A DNA stretch of 64,000 nt from Pycnococcus provasolii (Eukaryota; Chlorophyta; Pseudoscourfieldiophyceae; Pseudoscourfieldiales; Pycnococcaceae), in NCBI GenBank assembly GCA_938743325.2, contig OW568882.1, positions 434,001 through 498,000 on the forward strand. Reading direction: 5' to 3'. This document shows, in pieces, positions 1 to 9,294 of the stretch (position 1 is the first letter of the stretch; each line of letters starts with the position of its first letter). A program made the translations under genes and the position numbers. The notes under the pieces were generated by a model that searched no databases, was not told the origin of the DNA, and worked only from the letters and a program-made list of their open reading frames with translations.

Positions 1-738
1 GGAAAGTCGAAATGAACTTTCGAAATGACAAACCGAACTGCCGGCCGGTTAGGGGTTACGAGGGAATGGGGGTTAGGGGTTAGGGTTACGGGTGAAGCGG
101 GTGTACTGTAATTGTAGCGAGGATGTGAGATATTCACACCTGATACAGTATTCACCAAGAATCATCATGGCCAGCCGGTCATTTATTATTCGGCCAAGGC
201 GTTTATTCGGCCAAGGCGTTTGTTTGGCCAGTCTATGTAGATGTTTGGCCAAGTAGTCAGTAAACATACATAACATAGTGGTAGTTGTTTTTGTAGGATC
301 GCAGAGGTGGTCAAGTGACTGGCCTCATACTCGATTACTCTCATACCTATCGTAGGAAGTAGTACTATTCTGACCGACCTCATAGGGTAGCCTGAGCGCC
401 GGACCTTGCCGAATGCATCGACTACAAATGGGCCTTGCCGACGGGCCTGGGCCTTGGCCTTGCCAAGAAGTACATAGGGGATACCAAGCAATAACAACCT
501 CTTGGCAAGTCGAAGAAAACGTCTCAAAGTACAGTAAAGTTTACATACCGGGTACCAGGCCGCCACTCAGCCAGGTGGTTGGGAAACGTTGCAAATTCGA
601 TGTTAAAAAAATTGTTAATTATGAATACAGGAATTCTCAACTCTCGCACATACATACATACATATCGGCCGAGTTGCGAGTCGGAATGCAGTTCTAAAAG
701 CACGGCCGGCCAGCTCGAATGCAACTGGTCTCGAAGGA
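1..738. other. Intergenic, no gene recognised
   Basis: No convincing coding frame. A degenerate telomere-like stretch (GTTAGGGGTTAGGGTTACGG type) lies at about 50-95. A short tandem repeat of an ATTCGGCCAAGGCGTTT-like unit lies at about 185-230. The rest is unremarkable and leads into the cyclic-nucleotide-binding gene at 739. Confidence 0.6.
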
Positions 739-2916
739 ATGCAACCCGACATTCCGACAACAGGCAACAACCCGACGGTGTTGCCTAATTACCGGCCTTA
801 CGAAGTGAACCAGGCCGTTCGTTCGGGTCCCGTCCCACAAACCAAACCAACTCCTTCTCTCGCTCGCGCGATGAAGCGTGCCGTGACCTACCTCTCGCGC
901 CATGCTACCATGAAGGGAGGACGCGATAGCGTGGTAGTGTCTGACGCTGCTCACGCGGCCACTGCTATGCAGGAAATGGCACAAACGAGAAAGGCCGACA
1001 GTTTGTACGCCGAACAGGACTTGAACATTGTTCAAGTCGGGTCACAACGTGCGGAAGTCCCACGCACAATCATGATGGCAAGGAGAGAAGCTTTGTTGAA
1101 AGCGCCGTCGTCAAGAACCGAGGAAGACGTCGCACTTCTCGACGGCTTGCTTGACACGTGCAGGTTCGCAACAAAACTCGAAACCGTCAAAAGACACAGG
1201 CTGTGCGCCGCCGCGCTGTACGTCACCAAAAGTGAAGGAGACGTCGTGTTCAGACAAGGGGAAAGGGGGGAATACCTCTACCTCATCCTCTCCGGCGCAG
1301 TGCGTGTGCTCGTGCAGGCTGAGCCAGACGCAATCACCAGCACCAGCCCCACCAACAGTCAACGAGCACTGTCGCCAACCAGAACAGTCAGCCCAGACAT
1401 GGGCCATATGCTTGCCAAGGTGGAATCTTTCAACAAGGTCAAGGACGTCGCCACGCTGTACCCTGGTGACGCGTTCGGAGAACTTGCGCTCATGTCTGAG
1501 GACAGCAAAAGAACAGCTACCGTCGTGTGCACCGAGCCAAGCGAGTTTTTCATCATACGCCGCGAGGACTACCAGAACACAATCGCGGGAACCATCGGAA
1601 TCGTTGCGATGGAACGCGTGCGCCACATGAGGGGATGCACGATGCTTCGATCGGAAAAATTGAGCGTGCTGCAGGAAATTGCGCACATCTTGGTAACGAC
1701 CGCGCTGCCACGACGTGCGCTTGTGTACAAGCAGGGTGCCATCGCAGACCGCGTCTTCTTGATCACCAAGGGGCAGGTTAGCCTCGTGCGATACGTGAAC
1801 GCTCCCTCACCCACGGTGACCAACGCGAAGGGCAATATGACGGATCGCTCGTTTGGCCTCGTCTCAACCGATCGCATCGCAACAGCAGCACGAAAGAATC
1901 GCGCGGCTCATGCGCACCTTGACATGTACGGCGATTCGAAGTCGCGCGCTGAACAGCACGCGGAGGACCACAAAACTCGTGTCGTAAGCGAGGCTATGAA
2001 ATTTGCAAGAACGGAGAGTAGTGTTTCGCATGGTTCGCACAAGACAGTGCGCCGCCAGCGAAGCGCTTTTTCAAGCAAGAAGTCGTCGGAATACCTTGCA
2101 TATCGCCCGCTCACGCACGAGGAACTATTTCATCTCGGAGACTTTGGCGTACACGGAAGCACGATCAGTGGCGGTGTAGTGAGCGCGAGAAGGGCGCGCG
2201 ATCCACATTTCCACGCGCTCAAAAACCCGTTCGCCAGCCAGCATCATTACAAGGCAGAAGATTTGCATAAGCAAAAGAAGGATCTGAATCCTCTCATACT
2301 TGGAAAGTCTAAGCAGGAGCGCTTGGCGTTTCTGAAGAAGCAAATTAGTGCTCTGGAGACGGGAAAGAAGGCAACGCCTGAAAGTCTGAGAGCAACTTGG
2401 CACAGAACCAAGCAAAAAGTCAAGGCGTCTCTCGCCTTCAAGACAGATTACGATGACGAGAAGGAAGTTCGATATCGCTCTTTCATCGAGGTTGAGCGCT
2501 GCTTTCGTCATGACCTCTTCGGCTACGTCGAGGTATCGAGGGGTACCAAGCGCCAGACGTCGGCGGTAACTCACGAGCACACGGAGCTTGTGACCCTTGC
2601 AGCTTGGGACTTTCTGCGGCGCTTCTCAAAAAACACGCTCGACAATTTGTCCAACCTGATTGAGAACGACCGAATCACGTTTGCCTGGAGCAGAGGGTGG
2701 GACGAGCACCTGTGCGAGATGCTGGGTACGGCAACGGCTTGGGATAGCTACGCGGTGCGTGAGACTCATAATGTGACGACATCGCGCAACGCGTCGCGCT
2801 GGAAGAGTCGAGCTTGGCCGAACATGCGAAATGCGGGTTCACGCGACAAGGCTGTTGAGAGCGTGTTGACGGAACCGATCGAAGATCTCGAGAAGCTCGA
2901 GGCGCTGAGACAGTAG
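739..2916 (+). CDS. Cyclic nucleotide-binding domain protein (PKA regulatory-subunit-like)
   Basis: A 725-residue soluble protein. The first cyclic-nucleotide-binding domain spans about residues 120-290: the beta-barrel segment GDVVFRQGERGEYLYLILSG, then a phosphate-binding cassette at about 242-263 (PGDAFGELALMSEDSKRTATV) with the expected Glu and Arg. A 40-residue Ser/Thr/Pro-rich insert splits this barrel. A second, more degenerate domain begins near 300 (LPRRALVYKQGAIADRVFLITKGQVSL) and is broken up by a basic, Ser-rich insertion before a weak cassette-like segment (LGDFGVHG). The C-terminal 250 residues are basic and helical with no recognised domain; no kinase or channel segment is visible. 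It is probably a cAMP/cGMP sensor or scaffold. Residue 45 is a later Met that could be the true start. Confidence 0.8.
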   Translation: MQPDIPTTGNNPTVLPNYRPYEVNQAVRSGPVPQTKPTPSLARAMKRAVTYLSRHATMKGGRDSVVVSDAAHAATAMQEMAQTRKADSLYAEQDLNIVQVGSQRAEVPRTIMMARREALLKAPSSRTEEDVALLDGLLDTCRFATKLETVKRHRLCAAALYVTKSEGDVVFRQGERGEYLYLILSGAVRVLVQAEPDAITSTSPTNSQRALSPTRTVSPDMGHMLAKVESFNKVKDVATLYPGDAFGELALMSEDSKRTATVVCTEPSEFFIIRREDYQNTIAGTIGIVAMERVRHMRGCTMLRSEKLSVLQEIAHILVTTALPRRALVYKQGAIADRVFLITKGQVSLVRYVNAPSPTVTNAKGNMTDRSFGLVSTDRIATAARKNRAAHAHLDMYGDSKSRAEQHAEDHKTRVVSEAMKFARTESSVSHGSHKTVRRQRSAFSSKKSSEYLAYRPLTHEELFHLGDFGVHGSTISGGVVSARRARDPHFHALKNPFASQHHYKAEDLHKQKKDLNPLILGKSKQERLAFLKKQISALETGKKATPESLRATWHRTKQKVKASLAFKTDYDDEKEVRYRSFIEVERCFRHDLFGYVEVSRGTKRQTSAVTHEHTELVTLAAWDFLRRFSKNTLDNLSNLIENDRITFAWSRGWDEHLCEMLGTATAWDSYAVRETHNVTTSRNASRWKSRAWPNMRNAGSRDKAVESVLTEPIEDLEKLEALRQ

Positions 2917-3277
2917 ACTACTATCCATAGTACGCACACTTGTAAGCTGTTCCTGTAAGACGTAAGTTCCCCCTTCCCACAACCACCAGGTAGGTGCATG
3001 ATGCCATGATGGGTCCCATGATGAAAAACACCGCTCGAGGGGGTTGGGTTAAGGCGAAGAGCGTCAATTATGGTCGCACTGCGCGCCGGCATGCGGATTC
3101 GCACCTTCCTCTCTGTATTCTCCGAAATTGTCAAATCGACTTGCCCGAACGTCATCTCCTGCCGCGCCGTGACGCCGTGATTTGGCGTTTGCTGGGTTCC
3201 GTGCTGGGTAGTCTCAGCTGGGGGCGTTCGATAATAAGCCCCAGAGGATGTTACAGAAATGGGGATTGAAGAAATCG
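2917..3277. other. Intergenic gap before the nested element
   Basis: No gene seen. The last eight bases (3270-3277, AGAAATCG) are the left copy of the target-site duplication of the inverted-repeat element that follows; the right copy is 11794-11801. Confidence 0.7.
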
Positions 3278-3357
3278 GATGCAGGTCAGCCCCTTCCGGC
3301 CACCTTTAATTAGGCCCTGATTCAGGCGAAAAACGTCTTTAATTAGGCCCTAGGGCA
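3278..3357 (+). repeat. Outer element, left terminal inverted repeat
   Basis: Identical over 80 bases to the reverse complement of 11714-11793. It contains the motif CTTTAATTAGG twice; the same TTTAATTA core recurs in the inner element's termini. Confidence 0.9.
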
Positions 3358-3436
3358 TAATTAAAGACTTTAGTTATGGGGTCAGTTTGGTCGCAGATTT
3401 TGCGAAGGACGCGAGTTTGGGGGTTTGTCATGGGTG
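3356..3436 (+). repeat. Inner element, left terminal inverted repeat
   Basis: 81 bases identical to the reverse complement of 8978-9058; the match ends at 3437. Confidence 0.9.
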
Positions 3437-3542
3437 TGTTTTCGGGGATAGCTCAACGCCAGCCTCGTCTTCGTCGCTCACTTACCAGCACCAAGCACCA
3501 GCAGAGTTTCGCGCTTCATCGCATTTGCGTTTTCGTCTTAAC

Positions 3543-4582
3543 ATGGGCAGTATACACACACTTGCAAGCTTGTCAAGTGCTCTGTCACGTGCACACGTGG
3601 ATGTTGAGAAAGGCCTAGTTGTTACGCTGACTACTGAAAAGGTGGCCGTTTGTAATACGAACAGCGGTGCTTGGTCGCGGAAGCGAAAGGCGTCTAACGT
3701 CTCGGGTGTGTACCGTTCCTTTGTAGACATTTCTGCCGAAGAAGTTGACGTCTTGAAAGGTCTTACAACCTGTGGCCAAGGGAGTGTCGAAGAATATGTG
3801 AGTGCACATCCTGAAGTCGTTGAAACATTTGTGAGAATCGCAAACACTGCACGAGAGGGGGTGAGACTCATACGCGCGCCGCTTCAGCCGGGTCCCATTG
3901 CGCGGGAGCTTGTTCCTCCGAGTGTCGAAGGCCTTTTCTTTAAAGGCGGACCGAGCGACAACGACAAGAGGTGTGCGCTGAGATATCCGCACACCTTACA
4001 GTCTGACAGCGATTCAGCGAATCCGAATGCGATACGTATAAAGTCTTTGTTGCAGTTTCCGATAAAACGCGCGCACCTGTGGTCTTCTATGACGAAGGCT
4101 GCGTGCTAAATGGTCAGGACGAAAACGGAACAGACGACGATACTCCAAGTTCATCGACACAACGTCCTAGCTCACTTAGCGAGGACTTGTCACGCTTATA
4201 TGGTGACGACAATATCGTTGCAAAGTGCTCTTCACGTGGCATACACCCGGCGCTATTGTTTCCTCCTATCGACCTTTTCACGCGAATGCGACCAGTCGCC
4301 CGTGACGATTGCAGAAGAGGAGAAGTTTTTGTCTTTCGCAATGATGTCTTACGCGCATTTTGGAACCGTGTTGAACACTTGGAATTCACGTTTCGTCGTT
4401 CGTCGCCAACACCGCCTACTACACAGGTCGGTGCGTTGCCTACCTGCGTGTTCCCTTGGACAGCTGCGGCCATGCTACAAGAATCTTGTCCTGCGTTAAT
4501 GGTGAAAGTACCGACGATGTGGCTGTCTGACTACACTGTGCCGGGATATAACACGCTACTCTCTCAATCTCGCGGGAAATGA
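3543..4582 (+). other. Unrecognised open frames of the inner element
   Basis: Two overlapping plus-strand open frames, roughly 3543-4109 and 4079-4582. The first begins at an ATG (MGSIHTLASLSS) and encodes about 190 residues of mixed composition. The second encodes about 165 residues and includes a segment reading VFYDEGCVLNG. I recognise no family, no DDE or recombinase motif and no zinc finger. The position just inside the left terminus is where a transposase might be expected, but nothing seen supports that. The region looks interrupted and may not make a functional protein. Confidence 0.35.
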
Positions 4583-4775
4583 CTCTTCTCTTTTCTTTAG
4601 TGAGCTCCGAGGTTGAGGTTGTGAGTTGTGATCACAACCACTGCATCTGACGAGGCTGAGCCGATCAGGTACGGTCCGCAGCGCGGCGCGGCGCGCGCTT
4701 GAGCGCGTAAAGGCACGACGATGGTCGCCCGAGGAACAATGAAGACTGAAAGTTGTAAGTAACAAGGTGTAAGAT

Positions 4776-5354
4776 TTAAAAAGGTGTTTTTTTAAACCTC
4801 CCGTTCTTGTCCCTTGCTTGCTTGAAGCGTCGACCGCGTCGGCGTTTCGTTTGCGAAGACGGACTTGCCTTCGGCTTCGCTGACTCCCAGCCTGTTGTCT
4901 TCGCTGAGAAATTAGGACCATACCCTGTGCAGAGAAACTCATCGTGCTCGATGTCCTTGATGAGCTCGAGGTACGCGCCGTGGTGCGACGCACGAATACG
5001 ACAGTTCCGGTTTTCACCGGTACCCCAAGCTGCAAGGTGCGCTCCGAAACGCGCAGGGAGACAAAACTTGTTCTCCGTCAGGCGGATAACATCGCCCTTA
5101 GTCAGCAGGTGCTCCAAAACCTCGTGCGAATCTCCGCTGACGTTCCCCTTCCACTCCATCAACCTGCGGTACTTCGTCGTCAACGAGAACTTCGTCGGTC
5201 GTCGCACGACGGCCACGATCTTGCGAGTACCGACGTACTTCAGACCAACACCTTTCACACCTTCTTGTCGAGCGGTCACCCACCTCTCGCCATTCGGCCC
5301 GTTGTAGAATCGCGGTGTCTTGGCTTCGCCGCACGGCGGAGGGTGTGCCGCCAT
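4776..5354 (-). CDS. Small SET-domain protein inside the inner element
   Basis: A 192-residue protein that looks like a compact SET domain, the fold of protein lysine methyltransferases. An opening G-x-G-L segment lies at 35-38 (GVKGVGLKYV). NRNCRI at 115-120 stands where NHSC-type residues normally lie. DIEHDEFLCTGYGPNF at 134-149 resembles the terminal GEEL-x-DYG motif. Recognition is by motif spacing and is moderate. No pre-SET or post-SET cysteine cluster is visible, so it resembles the minimal viral or bacterial-type SET proteins. The tail (about 160-190) is very basic and suits nuclear or DNA binding. The ATG at 5354 is chosen because the upstream extension is low-complexity. It lies on the opposite strand to the oxygenase gene 0.6 kb away. 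Confidence 0.6.
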   Translation of the reverse strand: MAAHPPPCGEAKTPRFYNGPNGERWVTARQEGVKGVGLKYVGTRKIVAVVRRPTKFSLTTKYRRLMEWKGNVSGDSHEVLEHLLTKGDVIRLTENKFCLPARFGAHLAAWGTGENRNCRIRASHHGAYLELIKDIEHDEFLCTGYGPNFSAKTTGWESAKPKASPSSQTKRRRGRRFKQARDKNGRFKKTPF

Positions 5355-5582
5355 GGGGGGCAACGGTGGCGGCGACGACACGGGCGTTCCGTACTGTACC
5401 GAGGTACAGTACCGGTAACCCAAGTTGGTACGATACGGTTATTGCCAACGTATTGTTGTTTTAACCTTGCATTAGGGTAGGAACAACACGAAGGCGAAAG
5501 TTGCAAGGTCAACGCGTTGGTCGGCATTCTACATCATATTGGCAATCCCACGACTTAAACTTTCGACCATGCGTGTCATTCG

Positions 5583-5787
5583 TTGAGTTGACCACCTTGC
5601 ACAACGATCTCGTAGCGCATGAAACCAAAACGGCCGTATTTTTAAGGGCGAGATGGCTTGGCCATGCCTGGTCGAGAGTTTAGGTCCATTGGTCAGGATG
5701 CCCATCCTGACCAATGGACCTAAACTCTCGACCAGGGGTATCCCACCTTGCACAACGACGTCGTATGCGCATGAAACCAAACCGTGC
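5583..5787. repeat. Direct repeats flanking a perfect hairpin
   Basis: An imperfect direct repeat of about 45 bases (ACCTTGCACAACGA...GCGCATGAAACCAAA) occurs at about 5590-5632 and again at about 5744-5784. Between the copies is a perfect palindrome with 34-base arms (5667-5700 and 5703-5736) and a 2-base loop. It sits between the SET and oxygenase genes, upstream of both. Confidence 0.85.
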
Positions 5788-5946
5788 GTTGTTAACCTCC
5801 CAGGATGTGTTCCCGCCAAACCAGCCGCCAAACCAGCCCTTCTCGTAGGCAAAATTGAAAGCTCTGAACAACATTGACTTGAGACATCACAAGTCGTGTC
5901 CTTCTTGTACGTCCTATTAAGTACGACTACTGAGTACAACTGAGTC

Positions 5947-7413
5947 ATGAATCCCGCTACTAGCGCTGGTGGTGCTCATAGTCCTCGTGAAGAAGAACAC
6001 AACGAACAAGGATACGCCGGCATACAAGTGGGTGAGGTGAGCCAAACTGGCTTCACGAACTTGCTCAAACCAGTTCTAAGAGCATGTGAAGACTTGAACC
6101 AAAAAAAGGTTCGCGTTGGATACGCTCTTGTCGTGGTGGCACACGACGCGAACAACACTGGTGGATCGTTTCAAGCAATCTCCACGAACCAACCTTGCCT
6201 TGCGCACGTGGTGTGGGATAGCACGAGCCAGAAATATATTGTGGACAAACACGTTCTACACCAGGCTCTGGCCCTGAAACCGCAAGATACAGCAAACGCT
6301 CTGCCTTCAACGAAAGATGACCTCGAGAAAATGAAGAAAAGAAAAAAACCTGAAAGGCAACAAGTCTTGGACCTCTTGGACTCGTACGTGTGCATCTTTG
6401 CCAGCGTGCAACGCGTCGTGTTCTGGGAGAACTGGAAGCCTGGCAAGGATACTCCTCTCACGCTTCCCGGTTTGGAGTTGTACCTGCCGTACCTCGTGCA
6501 AGCCAAGGAAAAGCCAACGAAGCCAACGAAGACCGCGCGAGAAAGCGCTTACGGCGGGGATTTCACGGTATTGGGACGATTGGAACTAGCAGCCGAGTTC
6601 CATCAAATGAATTGCCCAAAGCCCGTTACAGTGTCACGCGGTTACAAACGCAAGCAAGGTGAACGCGCACACGTGTCCACCGATGACTTGGGAGACACCA
6701 ACGAACTCACCAACGAACTTGACGAACTTGAAAATTCTAACACTAAGAAATACCTCGTCGAGGAATTCAAGAAGACCCTTGCGGTCGCGGAAAACTCTCA
6801 ACAGCACAACATCTTCAGCAAAGCAGCAGCAGCAGCAGCAGCAGCACGGAAGAAGAAGAACAAGAACAAGAGGTTGTTCACCAGAAACAAGAAGGGAAAG
6901 AAGAAGCAACCCCCCCGTCGCCGCCGCGATTGCAGAATCAAGAACGGTGGAACTAGCCTCCATGGCGACCTCGGAGATGGGAAGAGGTGGCACTTCGAGA
7001 TGCGCGGCACGCCGCAAGCGAAGAGGAAGCTGCAGGAAGAGATAGGCGACTTCGAGGAACGGCACAACCTGTACGGCCTACGCGCGGTCGGGTTGGCATG
7101 GCTCGTCGCGGAGGACGGGTGCGAGGCTCAGGGGTGGCACTTCGACTACGGCGACCACATCGAGAACAAGAACAAGGCGTCGTTGATGATCGCGTGCAGC
7201 AGAGAGGGCGCGACGTTCGAGTACATGGACAAGGACAAGAAGGTCAAGACGATCAACCTCCGCCAAGGGTACGGAGTCATGTGGGGGAGGAAGGTGGAGC
7301 ATCGTGGAAGCGCGTACAAGAAGGAGAACGTGCGCTTACACGCGTACATCATGGGCGGCGACAGGGGACCGCACGCTTCGTACCCCACTACAGTATGGAG
7401 ATACCACTTTTAA
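5947..7413 (+). CDS. 2-oxoglutarate/Fe(II)-dependent oxygenase-like protein of the inner element
   Basis: 488 residues from the ATG at 5947. The C-terminal 160 residues look like a double-stranded beta-helix oxygenase. His398 and Asp400 (QGWHFDYG) form the HxD pair, His452 (VEHRGSAY) is the distal iron ligand, and Arg463 (NVRLHAY) could bind 2-oxoglutarate. Together these are the full facial triad plus the co-substrate arginine. The middle holds an alanine run coded by a GCA repeat (about 6821-6845), followed by a Lys/Arg-rich stretch that could be a nuclear signal. The N-terminal 270 residues are unrecognised. Enzymes of this fold oxidise nucleic-acid or protein methyl groups and many small molecules; the substrate cannot be read from the sequence. 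With the SET gene next to it, a chromatin or DNA-modification role is an inference. Confidence 0.65.
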   Translation: MNPATSAGGAHSPREEEHNEQGYAGIQVGEVSQTGFTNLLKPVLRACEDLNQKKVRVGYALVVVAHDANNTGGSFQAISTNQPCLAHVVWDSTSQKYIVDKHVLHQALALKPQDTANALPSTKDDLEKMKKRKKPERQQVLDLLDSYVCIFASVQRVVFWENWKPGKDTPLTLPGLELYLPYLVQAKEKPTKPTKTARESAYGGDFTVLGRLELAAEFHQMNCPKPVTVSRGYKRKQGERAHVSTDDLGDTNELTNELDELENSNTKKYLVEEFKKTLAVAENSQQHNIFSKAAAAAAAARKKKNKNKRLFTRNKKGKKKQPPRRRRDCRIKNGGTSLHGDLGDGKRWHFEMRGTPQAKRKLQEEIGDFEERHNLYGLRAVGLAWLVAEDGCEAQGWHFDYGDHIENKNKASLMIACSREGATFEYMDKDKKVKTINLRQGYGVMWGRKVEHRGSAYKKENVRLHAYIMGGDRGPHASYPTTVWRYHF

Positions 7414-7580
7414 GAAAACTTTAAATTACAGTAATAATTTAAAGTATTAAAGTTTTAGTTACGCGCGGCGACGCGCCGGTCCCAAGCCTCGTCGGCGGAG
7501 TCCATGAGCACGAGCACGACGTCGAATCGGCTCAGCAGCTCCTCCTCAGGCCGGTATTCAGCTCCACGCTGGTGTTCGGG

Positions 7581-8592
7581 TCAAAGTGGCCGCGCAGCGG
7601 CTGCCCCCCCCTTTCGCAGTACGCGCTGTACGCGCTTCTTCGCCTCGCCTCGCGAGCGCGCACGGCGTCGGGATTTTCGTCGTTCTGCTTGGATGGACGC
7701 ACCGGCCCATCCGAGCAGCACGGGAAGCCATGGGGCGAGGTGCTGCGCGCCAAGGTAGAAAAGCATCGCGCCAGGCACTTGAGGCAGGTGAGTGATGATT
7801 GCCCAGAATGCTCCCGCGGCGTTGGAAAAGCCGCTGCTGGTGAGCACGAGCGCGATGGCGAGTCCTTCGCACGCGTTATGCAAGCCCATGCTGAAGGCTA
7901 CACGCACGCCTTGTTGCCATCCCCTCTCCGCCTTGAATGCGACACCCATGGAGATACCCTCGCCGCTGTGTATGCACAGGCAGACGAGCAAGTCACAGGC
8001 AGACGAGCAAGTACAGCAAGCACTGCACCTGCTTGGCTTTACTCAGCTCCTCTCTCTGCCCTGGTCCTTGGCAAAGATCGTCCTTTGTGTTTCCCATGCC
8101 CGCAGCGTTGAGCGCCTTGACGATCTGCCTGGCTGCGTCGTCGTCGTCGTCGTCGCCGTCGTCGCCGTTGCCCGAGAAGAAACGCTTCACGGAACCCATG
8201 GTGGCGATTCCCAAGAGCGCACCTACGAGCAATGCCACCTTGTGACTTCCCGCGTTTCCGAGATATGGCAGAGTCGTCCCAAGCGCGTTTCCGTTCGACC
8301 CATCCTCGAGCAGGTCGAACGAGGCGGCAAGCATCATGCCGCACGCCACGGCGAGTCCTGGTCCTTCCCACGTGGCGTCCACCTTTGCGACGTACAGCGG
8401 CAGAACGCCTAGACCCGCGAAGAGCGCCATGGCGAGCACGACGATGGTCATCGTTCCAAAGTCGACGTCGTCAGCTGCTTGCTTTTGGCGGTTGAGCTGG
8501 TGTGCGTGTGCGTGCGCGACGGCCATGTCGATCATTGAGGTCGAGGTGGGGACGACCACGGAGTTGTCCGTGTCGTCGTCGACGTCGCGCAT
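7581..8592 (-). pseudogene. Broken ZIP-family metal transporter
   Basis: Two minus-strand frames together cover most of a ZIP (SLC39/ZTP29-like) transporter. The first runs from the ATG at 8592, with a His-rich start (AVAHAHAHQ) and membrane segments (TIVVLAMALFAGLGVLPLYV; GLAVACGMMLAASFDLLEDG), to a stop at 7993. The second, 7991-7581, carries the metal-binding helices HSGEGISMGV and HNACEGLAIA, equivalent to the HSxPEG and HNxPEG motifs. Between them is a perfect 19-bp tandem duplication (7976-7994 and 7995-8013), which is not a multiple of three and shifts the frame. The C-terminus runs into Arg-rich sequence in place of the last membrane helices, so the copy also looks truncated. It is probably a host gene captured by the element. 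Confidence 0.75.
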
Positions 8593-8837
8593 CAGTGTCC
8601 ATGCCGACGCTTGCAGGCCTTCTCGAACTCCTCGGTGATGACGACACATGGCCGTGTCGTTGCCGTGAACCGCTTGCCTGTGGCGTTCGGATTCGTCGGT
8701 ACGAACGCGTGGGTGAAGCCCTGCTTGTTCGCCCCTTGGCACTGCACATGGCACTGCAGATGTCCTTCCAAGCCTCCGCGCAAGGTCGAGGTGGTGACGA
8801 CCACGGAGTTGTCCGTGTCGTCGTCGACGTTGACCAT
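8592..8837 (-). CDS. Small unknown ORF overlapping the ZIP start
   Basis: An 81-residue frame whose stop overlaps the ATG of the ZIP frame (TGATG at 8594-8590). Its opening (VNVDDDTDNSVVV) nearly repeats the opening of the ZIP frame (RDVDDDTDNSVVV). A DNA repeat of about 50 bases accounts for this (8537-8590 and 8782-8835). The rest (HAFVPTNPNATGKRF...VVITEEFEK) is not recognised. It is either a duplicated leader or an accidental open frame. Confidence 0.3.
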   Translation of the reverse strand: MVNVDDDTDNSVVVTTSTLRGGLEGHLQCHVQCQGANKQGFTHAFVPTNPNATGKRFTATTRPCVVITEEFEKACKRRHGH

Positions 8838-8977
8838 CACGCTGCGTCGGCAGGGCACTGCCCGCACACCTCGGTCCTGTCGTACTGCGTCCTGGCTGTG
8901 CGCGCCGCCAGGCGTTCCGCTGAATGTAAAGCGCCAGTGGCAGTGGTGGTGGTGTTGTCAGCACTGAGCGCCTGGCG

Positions 8978-9058
8978 CACCCATGACAAACCCCCAAACT
9001 CGCGTCCTTCGCAAAATCTGCGACCAAACTGACCCCATAACTAAAGTCTTTAATTATG
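8978..9058 (-). repeat. Inner element, right terminal inverted repeat
   Basis: Reverse complement of 3356-3436, identical over 81 bases. Confidence 0.9.
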
Positions 9059-9294
9059 TCCCGAAGGGTATTCCCCGAACCAGGCGGGCGCGCAGGCGGC
9101 GGGAGGTCATTCCTTGCTCCCCTCCGTAGTCGCGTCTGTGTCGTCGCCCTAGGCGATCAGCATCAGCGTGACGACGTTCGTTTTTCTTCCACGCTTGCTT
9201 GGTGGTGCGTATCGCGACCATCTCGTGTTTCTTGGGGAGTATAGGAATCCGTCGTGCTTTGCACCCCGTGTAGGCAGTTCTGCCTATTGCCTCG

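Larger units (their letters stand above)
3356..9058. mobile_element. Inner inverted-repeat element carrying SET, 2OG-oxygenase and ZIP genes
   Basis: An 81-bp perfect inverted repeat bounds it (3356-3436 and 8978-9058; outermost bases CATAATTAAAGACTTTAG). It sits just inside the left end of the outer element. The outer left terminus runs to 3357, and sequence resembling the inside of the outer right end resumes after 9058 (GGGTATTCCCC at 9066 against GGGCATTCCCC in the right arm), so insertion into the outer element is the simplest reading. The flanks CCCTAGGG (3348-3355) and CCCGAAGGG (9060-9068) look like a decayed target duplication, but this is not clean. Contents: unrecognised frames at 3543-4582, a SET protein on the minus strand, a hairpin at 5667-5736, a 2OG oxygenase on the plus strand, and a broken ZIP transporter with a small leader ORF on the minus strand. 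No transposase was recognised. Confidence 0.75.
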
